From Bailinhaonella thermotolerans (GTDB lineage: Bacteria > Actinomycetota > Actinomycetes > Streptosporangiales > Streptosporangiaceae), in NCBI RefSeq assembly GCF_003594875.1, contig NZ_QZEY01000020.1:104260-168259 (forward strand): a stretch of 64,000 nt of DNA, written 5' to 3'. The notes beneath the pieces are model-generated. The model worked only from the letters and a program-made list of their open reading frames with translations, had not been told where the DNA came from and ran no database searches. Shown in pieces: positions 25,371 through 32,563 of this stretch (position 1 is its first letter; every line of letters starts with the position of its first letter). The translations under genes and the position numbers were made by a program.

Positions 25371-25715
25371 ATGAAGAAGCGCGAGTTCACCTGTGGCCTC
25401 GACGCCGCGATCGCCGTCATGGGCGGCAAGTGGAAGGGCCTGATCCTGTTCGCCCTGCAGGACGGCCCGCTCAGGTTCGGGGAGCTGCGCCGCCAGGTCG
25501 GATCCATCACCGAGCGGGTCCTGATCCAGCAGCTCCGCGAGATGGAGACCGCCGGGCTGGTGCACCGCGAGGTCTACCACCAGGTCCCGCCCAAGGTGGA
25601 GTACTCCCTGACCGACTTCGGCCACGGCCTCAACACCGCGCTGGCCCCCCTCGGCGAGTGGGGCGAGACCCACATGGACGAGATCGCCGCCATCCCCTGG
25701 GACCGCATGCCCTGA
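25371..25715 (+). CDS. HxlR family transcriptional regulator
   Basis: A 114-residue winged-helix HxlR protein: FTCGLDAAIAVMGGKWKGLI, LFALQDGPLRFGELRRQVGS, ITERVLIQQLREMETAGLVH and the wing REVYHQVPPKVEYSLTDFGH. A conserved N-terminal Cys is present (residue 7), as in redox-sensing members. The ATG at 25371 is chosen because GGGAG lies just upstream; an ATG at 25359 adds four residues. It is divergent from an imine-reductase-like gene and shares a palindromic operator region with it. Confidence 0.9.
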   Translation: MKKREFTCGLDAAIAVMGGKWKGLILFALQDGPLRFGELRRQVGSITERVLIQQLREMETAGLVHREVYHQVPPKVEYSLTDFGHGLNTALAPLGEWGETHMDEIAAIPWDRMP

Positions 25716-25796
25716 CGCCCGCCGCCCGTCACGCCTCCCGCGCCGGTACGGCGGGCGGGCGGCCGGCGGTACGGCGGGGCAGGCGGGGTCGCGCGG

Positions 25797-26189
25797 TCAC
25801 GGGTTCCGGCGCGGGCTCACGGTGACGAGGTGGAGCAGGCTCAGGCCGAACAGCGCGACGCCCAGCGGGACGTGCACGGACTTCACGTGCGCCAGGCCCA
25901 GCGCGACCTGCGCCAGCGTCAGCCCGAAGAACCCGGCGGCGTGCAGGACCGGCCGGACCGGGCCGCCTCCGGGCCGCCAGGCCAGGACCGCGATGACCAG
26001 GTGCGCCAGCGTCACCGAGAACAACGTGTAGGACCCGGCGCTGTGCGCGGCCCCGCCCGCGGGCGAGGTCAGCAGCAGGCCCGCGGTGATCGCCTGCGCG
26101 AAGACGGCCACGGTCTGCAGCGTGATCGCGAGGCGCAGGAGCCCGGGGAGCCGCCGCCCGGCCGCCGGGGTCGTCGTGGTCGTGGTCAT
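25797..26189 (-). CDS. Small integral membrane protein (DUF6220-like)
   Basis: A 130-residue protein with four predicted membrane helices: about residues 18-40, 53-70, 80-98 and 104-122, with small polar loops. Length and helix order resemble DUF6220-type proteins. ATG at 26189 with AAAGGA nine bases upstream. It is divergent from an ECF sigma factor gene 170 bp away and could belong to its regulon, since such sigma factors often sit beside their targets. No function is known. Confidence 0.65.
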   Translation of the reverse strand: MTTTTTTPAAGRRLPGLLRLAITLQTVAVFAQAITAGLLLTSPAGGAAHSAGSYTLFSVTLAHLVIAVLAWRPGGGPVRPVLHAAGFFGLTLAQVALGLAHVKSVHVPLGVALFGLSLLHLVTVSPRRNP

Positions 26190-26359
26190 GGGAGGACGTC
26201 CTTTCTCGGCACTGTGACGGGGCCGGATCGCGGCCGGCCCGCTACCAGTACGACGAGATGGCCCCCCGAAGTGTGAGGACGCGGGCGCGGTGTTCCAGAA
26301 TGGGACGATCGCTCGTTCTGGCGGTGAGAGCGGACACGACGCAGGAAAGCCGGGCACCC

Positions 26360-27289
26360 ATGACCACCACGTCCACCCCCTCGGCCGGCCGGACCGACCC
26401 GGGCCCGGGCGAGCGGCGGCACCTGATCAACGTCGCGTACCGGCTGCTGGGGTCCCTGGCGGACGCCGAGGACGTGGTGCAGGAGACCTACGCGCGGTGG
26501 TACGCCATGCCGCGGGAGCGGCGGGAGGAGATCGAGTCGCCGGGGGCGTGGCTGACGACGGTGGCCGGGCGCATCTGCCTGGACCTGCTCCGGTCCGCCC
26601 GGGTCCGGCGCGAGAGCTACGTGGGCGAGTGGCTCCCCGAGCCCGTGCCCGGCCGGGCGGAGTGGACCGGCGGGAGCGGGGGCGGCGGGACCGACCCGGC
26701 GGAGCACGTCACCCTCGACGAGTCGGTGACCATGGCCTTCCTCGTCGTGCTCGACTCGATGACCCCGGCCGAACGCGTCGCCTTCGTCCTGCACGACGTC
26801 TTCGGCTACTCGTTCGCCGAGGTGGCCGGGATCGCGGGGCGCACTCCCGCGGCCTGCCGCCAGCTCGCCTCCTCCGCCCGGCGGCGCGTCCGCGCGGCGC
26901 GCGCCTCCGCCGCCCCGGAGGCCCGGCAGGCCGAGGTCGTGCGGGACTTCCGCCGGGCCTGGGAGGCCAAGGACATCGCCGCCCTGGTCGGCATCCTCGA
27001 CCCCCGCGCCACGCTGATCGCCGACGGCGGCGGCCTGGCCCAGGCCGCGCTCCGGCCCATCGAGGGCGGCGAGCGGATCGCCGGGTACATCCTCGCCCTC
27101 ATGGCCAGGGCGCCCGGCCTGGAGATCACGGAGTGCGCGGTCAACGGGCGCCCCGGCCTGGTGGGCCGTAACGGCGGCGTCGTCGAGACGGTCGCGTCGT
27201 TCGAGATCACCGGGGACCGCATCACCCGGATCTGGGCGATGCGCAACCCCGCCAAGCTGCGGTCGTGGACGGCGGAGCCCCCGGACTAG
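26360..27289 (+). CDS. ECF sigma factor with C-terminal SnoaL-like domain (SigJ/ECF41 type)
   Basis: A 309-residue sigma factor. Region 2 includes HLINVAYRLLGSLADAEDVV followed by QETYARWYA, and region 4 includes SMTPAERVAFVLHDVFGYSF followed by AEVAGIAGRTPAACRQLASS. A C-terminal NTF2/SnoaL-like domain follows (RDFRRAWEAKDIAALVGILD and the NGRPGLVGRNGG loop), which in ECF41 proteins acts in cis as an activator and brake in place of an anti-sigma factor. The usual neighbouring carboxymuconolactone decarboxylase or oxidoreductase is absent; a small membrane protein is divergent instead. ATG at 26360. Confidence 0.9.
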   Translation: MTTTSTPSAGRTDPGPGERRHLINVAYRLLGSLADAEDVVQETYARWYAMPRERREEIESPGAWLTTVAGRICLDLLRSARVRRESYVGEWLPEPVPGRAEWTGGSGGGGTDPAEHVTLDESVTMAFLVVLDSMTPAERVAFVLHDVFGYSFAEVAGIAGRTPAACRQLASSARRRVRAARASAAPEARQAEVVRDFRRAWEAKDIAALVGILDPRATLIADGGGLAQAALRPIEGGERIAGYILALMARAPGLEITECAVNGRPGLVGRNGGVVETVASFEITGDRITRIWAMRNPAKLRSWTAEPPD

Positions 27290-27393
27290 GCAACGGCCCA
27301 GGGCGTGCCGCCCCCGGAACCGCCTGGCGGGGTGTACGGCGCCGCCCCGCTCGGGCGCGGCCCCGGTACGGCTCAGCGCGGCCCGGGTACGGC

Positions 27394-28518
27394 TCAGCGG
27401 GCGGCGGGCTCCGGCCGTACCGTCCCTGCGGATGCGGATGCGGATGCGGATGCGGATGCGGATGCGGATGCGGATGCGGATGCGGATGCGAGCTCGGGTT
27501 CGGCCCGTAGCGTCGTGGCGGGCTCGGGCGGTGCGGGAGCGGTGGGCTCGGAGGCGTACATGGCGGCGAGGGCGCGGGCGGTCTCGGCGAGGCGTTCGCG
27601 CAGATCGAGGGGCTCGATGACCTCGACCTCGGGGCTGAGGCGGAGCATGTCGCTGTGGGCGATGTTGGGGTGCTCGATGGGGATGACCGTCCGCACCCAG
27701 CCGTGCTCGTCGGGCGGGGAGGCGTTCTCGCGGGCGGAGCGGACGACCGCCGAGCCCATGATCGCCAGACGGCGCATGCCCTCGGGGCTGAGTCGGACCA
27801 CGGCCTGCCGTACGTAGATCGCGGCCTGAAAGCGGTCGCGCCAGGCCTGCCAGCAGGCGGCCAGGTCGAAGTCGGCCGGCCGCTCGAACGTCTCCTCCAG
27901 CGTCTCCAGCTCGATGATGTGGGCGACGCGGTAGGTGCGGATCTGGTCGGCGGCGCGGGCGACGAAGTACCAGATGCCGGCCTTGAGGACGACGCCGAGG
28001 GGCTGGACGGTGCGGGTGACCTCGCGCGGGGCCTTCCAGCGGCGGTAGCGCAGCCGTACCGCGCGCTGGTTCCAGACGGCCTCGGCCAGCGTCGCCAGGT
28101 GCGGGGTGTCGTCGGGCTCGCGGAACCAGCCGGTGGCGTCCATGTGGAAGCGCTCGCGCATGCGCTCGGCGCGGTCGCGCAGTTCCTGCGGGAGCGCCGC
28201 GAGCAGCTTGAGCTCGGCGGCGGCCAGCGCGTGGCCCAGCCCGAGTTCGGCGGCCGGGCCGGGCATGCCGGCCAGGAACAGGGACTCGGCCTCGCCGCCG
28301 GTCAGGCCGGTCAGCCGGGTCCGGTAGCCCTCCAGGAGCTGGAACCCGCCGGCGGGCCCTCGGTCGGCGTACAGGGGGATGCCGGCGGCGCTGAGCGACT
28401 CGGTGTCCCGGTAGATCGTCCGGACCGAGACCTCCAGCTCGTCGGCGAGTTCCTGGGCCGTCATCCGGCCGCGCGACTGCAGCAGAAGCAGCAGGGAGAC
28501 GAGGCGGCTGGCGCGCAT
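27394..28518 (-). CDS. WYL-domain HTH transcriptional regulator with Ala-Ser repeat tail
   Basis: A 374-residue YafY/PafBC-type regulator. The HTH_11 domain is SRLVSLLLLLQSRGRMTAQE followed by LEVSVRTIYRDTESLSAAGI. The WYL domain includes VQPLGVVLKAGIWYFVARAA and the IRTYRVAHI strand, and a C-terminal WCX region ends near residue 320. Such proteins respond to nucleic-acid or nucleotide ligands, often in DNA damage. The C-terminus carries an (Ala-Ser) repeat at about residues 343-364, encoded by a perfect hexanucleotide array, and the tail after it is short. ATG at 28518. Confidence 0.9.
   Translation of the reverse strand: MRASRLVSLLLLLQSRGRMTAQELADELEVSVRTIYRDTESLSAAGIPLYADRGPAGGFQLLEGYRTRLTGLTGGEAESLFLAGMPGPAAELGLGHALAAAELKLLAALPQELRDRAERMRERFHMDATGWFREPDDTPHLATLAEAVWNQRAVRLRYRRWKAPREVTRTVQPLGVVLKAGIWYFVARAADQIRTYRVAHIIELETLEETFERPADFDLAACWQAWRDRFQAAIYVRQAVVRLSPEGMRRLAIMGSAVVRSARENASPPDEHGWVRTVIPIEHPNIAHSDMLRLSPEVEVIEPLDLRERLAETARALAAMYASEPTAPAPPEPATTLRAEPELASASASASASASASASASASAGTVRPEPAAR
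27427..27490. repeat. Hexanucleotide microsatellite (TGCGGA)10
   Basis: Ten uninterrupted TGCGGA units from 27427 to 27486 plus a partial eleventh. It lies inside the 3' end of the WYL regulator gene, where on the minus strand it encodes alternating Ala-Ser. Because each unit is two codons, slippage changes tail length without a frameshift. Confidence 0.97.
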
Positions 28519-28572
28519 ACGGTGACGCTACCGCAATGACTGCCAATACCTGACACGGCGGAGGCGGAGGGG

Positions 28573-29904
28573 TCAGTCCTCCTCGGCCCAGTGGCGGAGG
28601 CGGTCGCCGGCGGAGGTGCCGACGCGGCCGATCCAGCGGCGGCCGGTGCGCAGGGACTTGCGGCCCACGGCCAGGACCAGGTGCGTCTTGAGGGATTCGC
28701 GGTGGTGACCGCCGGGCTCGCGGTGGTGGTCGTCGTGGCGATCGTGGTTCAGGAGGCGGCGGCCGGTCTCGACGGACTTGCGGCCGAGCTCGGCGGCCAG
28801 GTGGAGCGGGTTGTGATCGTGGCCGCCCCCGTGCCCGTGCTCGTGGGGGCCTCCGTGCCGGGTTGCGTGGCGGCTGTCGTCTCGGCCTTCGTGGCGGTTC
28901 TCGTGGCGGTCTTCCCCGGGGCCCTCGTGCGGGGCGGGGCGCGGGGCGCGGCCTGCGTCCCGCCGGTCGCGCTCATCCGGGCGGCGGCCGGTCGGGTCGC
29001 CGGGCTCGGCGGGGCGGGGCTGGTCGTGGCCCGTCCGGCCCGCTTCGTATCCGGCCCGCCGGGCGCGGTCCCCGCCCCGTTCCGGGTGGCTCGGCGGCCG
29101 CTCGCGTTCCGGGCCCGTGGGGGAGTCCGGGGCCTCCGGGCGGTGCCGTCCGGCGTCCCGGCCTTGCCCTGCGGCCCGCGGGCCCCGGCCCTGGTCCTGG
29201 TCCTGGTCCTGGCCTTGGTCATGGGCGGTTCGCCGCGGGCCCCGCCCGGCGCCCTCGTCCGTCCCGCGAGGGCCCTGCCCGGCATGGCCCGTGCCGCGTC
29301 CGTCGCGGCCGGCGTTCTCGCCGCCTCCGCGCGCCCCCTGACCGCCCGGCGCCGTACGGCCTGAGCCCGCGCGGGCGGACGGCTCCTCGCCGGGGTGCTG
29401 GGCGGCGGTCCGGGCACGGGTCAGGTCGCCGACGATCTCGGGGTGGTCGTCGAGGGTCTGGAAGACGCGTTCCAGGATGCGGACGACGTTGTCGAGGTGG
29501 ACCTTGAGACGGGTCTGGGTCTCGGCGTCCCGGATGGTGACCTTGACGCGGTCCAGGCGCACGTCGGCGCCGACGTTGAGCTTGACCAGATCCAGGACCT
29601 CGGCCTGGAGGGAGATCTTGGCGCAGAGGTCGTCCACCTCCAGGTCGATCTCGCCGACCTTGACCATCGGGGCGTCGAGCACGACGTCGGGCTCGTTCCC
29701 GCCGTCCCTCCCCCCGCCTTCCGGCTCGTGCCCGCTCCCCGGCTCGTGCCCGTCGCCCGGCCGGGGCGCCTCGTGCGCGCCGTGCCGGTCGAGGCGGCCG
29801 CTCCAGGGCCCGGGCGGCGCGGGCCGGTCCGGGGAGGGGTGACGCTCGCCGGGCGGCGCGGGGCGGCGCGCCGCGCCTTCATGGGGCTGGTCGGGTCTGG
29901 ACAT
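28573..29904 (-). CDS. Uncharacterised actinobacterial protein with charged disordered linker
   Basis: 443 residues with three parts. Residues 1-75 are Pro/Gly rich. Residues about 76-165 form a compact core, VVLDAPMVKVGEIDLEVDDL then LQAEVLDLVKLNVGADVRLD and LKVHLDNVVRILERVFQTLD, a module I recognise from unnamed actinobacterial proteins. A long, very charged Gly/Asp/Arg/His linker follows. The C-terminus contains the motif GRKSxxTGRR twice (374-383 and 414-423), the second after a hydrophobic LVLAV stretch. No function is known. Association with gas-vesicle or membrane-surface proteins is possible but unsupported here. ATG at 29904; an in-frame start at 30012 exists. Confidence 0.7.
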   Translation of the reverse strand: MSRPDQPHEGAARRPAPPGERHPSPDRPAPPGPWSGRLDRHGAHEAPRPGDGHEPGSGHEPEGGGRDGGNEPDVVLDAPMVKVGEIDLEVDDLCAKISLQAEVLDLVKLNVGADVRLDRVKVTIRDAETQTRLKVHLDNVVRILERVFQTLDDHPEIVGDLTRARTAAQHPGEEPSARAGSGRTAPGGQGARGGGENAGRDGRGTGHAGQGPRGTDEGAGRGPRRTAHDQGQDQDQDQGRGPRAAGQGRDAGRHRPEAPDSPTGPERERPPSHPERGGDRARRAGYEAGRTGHDQPRPAEPGDPTGRRPDERDRRDAGRAPRPAPHEGPGEDRHENRHEGRDDSRHATRHGGPHEHGHGGGHDHNPLHLAAELGRKSVETGRRLLNHDRHDDHHREPGGHHRESLKTHLVLAVGRKSLRTGRRWIGRVGTSAGDRLRHWAEED

Positions 29905-30067
29905 GCTGTTCCCCCACGCTTCCCCCCACGCTCCGTACGCGCTCCGGCTACCCGGCCGTGGCGTGCTCACGCCCGGGCGCGGCGAGACGTGACCCGCTCT
30001 TGGCAGGGGCACGGCATGCGCGGCCGGCAGGCGGCCCTCTCTTGACGTACGGCCGAATCGGCCCTGG

Positions 30068-30544
30068 TCAGGGGCGCAGTCCCTGGACGAAGGCGGCCGC
30101 CTCGGTCAGCGTCATGCCGGTGCGGTCGCGGACGAGTTCGATGGCGTCGCCGACGCGGCCCTCGGCCTTGAGGGTGCGGGCGGCGTCGGCCAGGTCGGAG
30201 CCCTCGGTGGCGTCGCGGACGGCGTCGACGATGGCCTTGGCCTCGCGGGGGCTGAAGCCGGTCGCCTCCTCCACCATCGCGATCGCCTCCAGCGGCATGC
30301 CCTGGGCCAGGAGCTCCTGGATGCGCTCGACGAGCTCCTCGCTCACCTCGATGGTGCTGCCGGGCGTCACGACGAACTCGTCGGGGCTGCCCTCGGCGAT
30401 CGGCGTCTCACCGGGCGGCTCGGGGTCGGCCGGGGTCGCCGGGGCCGGCACGGTGAGCCGGCTCCGGCCCGCCCTCCGCAGCATCCAGAAGATCGCCGCC
30501 AGCGCCGCCGCGGCCAGGACCAGGATGGTGGGGAGGGCATCCAT
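30068..30544 (-). CDS. Membrane-anchored protein with two L7/L12-C-terminal-like repeats
   Basis: 158 residues. One N-terminal transmembrane helix (residues 5-21) is followed by a basic stop (MLRRAGRSR), a Pro-rich linker and two related helical units. These are residues 75-110 (PLEAIAMVEEATGFSPREAK) and 121-157 (VGDAIELVRDRTGMTLTEAA). Both resemble the AIKVVRExTGLGLKEAKxxV pattern of the ribosomal protein L7/L12 C-terminal domain, which recruits translation factors. The role here is unknown. It is the middle gene between the disordered protein and the PPOX gene on the same strand. Confidence 0.7.
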   Translation of the reverse strand: MDALPTILVLAAAALAAIFWMLRRAGRSRLTVPAPATPADPEPPGETPIAEGSPDEFVVTPGSTIEVSEELVERIQELLAQGMPLEAIAMVEEATGFSPREAKAIVDAVRDATEGSDLADAARTLKAEGRVGDAIELVRDRTGMTLTEAAAFVQGLRP

Positions 30545-30654
30545 ACCACGATCTTATGCCCGGCGCCCCGCCCGGCGGCAGCCCTCGCGGGACGTTTTCC
30601 CACGCGTCTCTCACACCCCACGCCGCTCACGGGCCGTACGGCTCGCGGCCGCGT

Positions 30655-31152
30655 TCAGGAGCGCTCGCGCTCGGCCCGCCGGCGGACCAGTTCCTCGACC
30701 GCGCTCGGCAGGGTGGTCTCGAAGTCGATCAGCTTCGCCCACGTCGGGGTCACCACGATCCGGACCATGCCGTCGTAGAGCGAGCGGACCTCGGCCTCCC
30801 ACTCGGCCCGCTGCTCGGGCGTCATGGCGTACGAGGTGTTGGCCTGGAGGTACTCCTCCGGGATGCCGTCGACGACGTCGAGCTCGGCGCGGCCGCGGAT
30901 CAGCAGGATCTTGGGCGGGTGCACCTCGGTGTCGATCGTCAGGGCGACCATCGGGTTCTCGCGCAGGGCCGGGAGCTTGGGGGCGTTCTTCGTGGTGCAC
31001 ATGACGATCTCCGACCCGTTCCAGACGAACGCGATCGGGACGTTGCGGGGTGTCCCGTCCTTGGCGACGTACGCCAGCCGGGTCAGGGGGCGCGCCAGCA
31101 GCTCCCGGCTGAGCGGCCGGTCCAGGATCTCGGCTACCTCGTGAGCTCGCAT
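30655..31152 (-). CDS. PPOX-class (F420-type) split-barrel oxidoreductase
   Basis: A 165-residue PPOX-fold protein. PLTRLAYVAKDGTPRNVPIA is the first strand pair, NAPKLPALRENPMVALTIDT the cofactor phosphate region, and KILLIRGRAELDVVDGIPEE the conserved barrel strand with Arg. Length and sequence match the F420-dependent TIGR03618-like group. The ATG at 31152 is preceded by GGAGGGA. The substrate is unknown. The C-terminal helix, SAVEELVRRRAERERS, is highly charged. It stands about 210 bp downstream of the radical SAM gene. Confidence 0.83.
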   Translation of the reverse strand: MRAHEVAEILDRPLSRELLARPLTRLAYVAKDGTPRNVPIAFVWNGSEIVMCTTKNAPKLPALRENPMVALTIDTEVHPPKILLIRGRAELDVVDGIPEEYLQANTSYAMTPEQRAEWEAEVRSLYDGMVRIVVTPTWAKLIDFETTLPSAVEELVRRRAERERS

Positions 31153-31363
31153 CGCCGTCCCTCCAGGTCGTCGTCGTGATCCGCGTCGTGATCCGCCCCC
31201 GGGGCGGAGCCGCCGGAGCGTTCTCGACATCAGCCGGTCCCAAGTGGCCGAAATCCTGTCCGGCCGCCGCCGCGATGGCAAGCCGTCCACGCCGCCGGGC
31301 CGGTGGCTCAGCCCGTGCCCCTGCCGTTCTCACCGCTCGCGCGGGGCATCGTCGCGGGCGGCC

Positions 31364-32404
31364 TCACAGGAGGCTGAGCTGGGTGGGGCCCTCGCCGCCG
31401 GGCCGGGATGCCGGGCGGGGGCGCACGGGAAGGCGGCGGGCGGCGGCCGGGGTGGCGCGGCCGACGCCGTGGCGTGCGGCCAGCGCGCGGACCTGGTCGG
31501 TGACGCGCTGCTGATAGGACTTGGGGGCGTAGGCGCCCCGGCCGTAGAGCTCCTGGTAGCGGGGGAGGAGGCGGGGGTGCTCGCGGCGGAGCCAGGCCAG
31601 GAACCACTCGCGGGCGCCGGGGCGCAGGTGCAGGACGATGGGGACCACGTGCGTGGCGCCGGCCTCGGCGATCTGGCGCACGGTGGCGTCCAGCGCCTGG
31701 GGTGAGTCGGTGAGGTGGGGCAGGATCGGGGCCATCAGGACGCCGCAGCGGATGCCGTGCTCGTTGAGCGTGGCGCAGACCTCCAGGCGCTTGCGCGGGG
31801 AGGGGGTGCCGGGTTCGACGGCGCGCCACAGGGCGGGGTCGGTGAACCCGACCGACACGTTGGCCGAGACGTCGGTGACCTGGGCGGCCTCGGCGAGCAG
31901 GTCGAGGTCGCGCAGGATGAGCGAGCCCTTGGTGAGGATGGAGAAGGGGTTGGCGGCGTCGCGCAGCGCGGCCAGGATGCCGGGCATGAGGCGGTAGCGC
32001 CCCTCGGCGCGCTGGTAGCAGTCGACGTTGGTGCCCATGGCGATGTGCTCGCCGCGCCAGCGGGGGGCGGCGAGCTCCTTGCGGACCAGCTCGGCGGCGT
32101 TGACCTTGACCACGATCTGGGAGTCGAAGTCGCGCCCGGAGTCCAGGTCGAGGTATTCGTGCGTCTTGCGGGCGAAGCAGTAGGTGCACGCGTGCGAGCA
32201 GCCCCGGTAGGGGTTGATCGTCCACTCGAACGGCACCCGCGAGGCCGACGGCACCCGGTTGATGATCGACCTGGCATGCACCTCGTGGAAGGTGATGCCC
32301 CGGAACTCGGGGGTGTCGAAGGTGCGCGTGACCGCGCCCCGCCCGATCAGCGGGGCCGCCCGGTCCTCGGCCTCCCCGGTCAGCCGCAGGTTGTCCCAAC
32401 GCAT
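31364..32404 (-). CDS. Radical SAM protein (Rv2578c/SplB-like)
   Basis: A 346-residue radical SAM enzyme. The 4Fe-4S motif CxxxCxxC is C69, C73 and C76 in YRGCSHACTYCFARK. Further landmarks are IAMGTNVDCYQRAEGRYRLM, FSILTKGSLILRDLDLLAEA and ANVSVGFTD, as in COG1533 and the mycobacterial Rv2578c family, which is related to spore photoproduct lyase. The reaction is not known. The protein ends in PTQLSLL, close to the QLxLF sliding-clamp-binding consensus, which suggests recruitment to DNA. ATG at 32404. Confidence 0.88.
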   Translation of the reverse strand: MRWDNLRLTGEAEDRAAPLIGRGAVTRTFDTPEFRGITFHEVHARSIINRVPSASRVPFEWTINPYRGCSHACTYCFARKTHEYLDLDSGRDFDSQIVVKVNAAELVRKELAAPRWRGEHIAMGTNVDCYQRAEGRYRLMPGILAALRDAANPFSILTKGSLILRDLDLLAEAAQVTDVSANVSVGFTDPALWRAVEPGTPSPRKRLEVCATLNEHGIRCGVLMAPILPHLTDSPQALDATVRQIAEAGATHVVPIVLHLRPGAREWFLAWLRREHPRLLPRYQELYGRGAYAPKSYQQRVTDQVRALAARHGVGRATPAAARRLPVRPRPASRPGGEGPTQLSLL

Positions 32405-32505
32405 GGCGACCAGTAGAACACCTGTTCGACTTGATCGCAACCGGGCGCCGGGCGCCCCGCCGTACCGCGGCCTTTCCGGCGGGTACGGCGGGAGCCCGAG
32501 GGCAC

Positions 32506-32557
32506 GGCGGATGCGGGTACGGCGGGGCCCCGGCGGATGCGGGTACGGCGGGGCCCC
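32506..32557. repeat. Two 26-bp direct repeats
   Basis: The 26-bp unit ggcggatgcgggtacggcgg plus gggccc-type end occurs at 32506-32531 and 32532-32557, with a partial third copy touching the stop of the multicopper oxidase gene. The copies are identical, indicating recent duplication. It lies in the 159-bp space between two co-directional genes. Confidence 0.9.
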
Positions 32558-32563
32558 GGCGGG

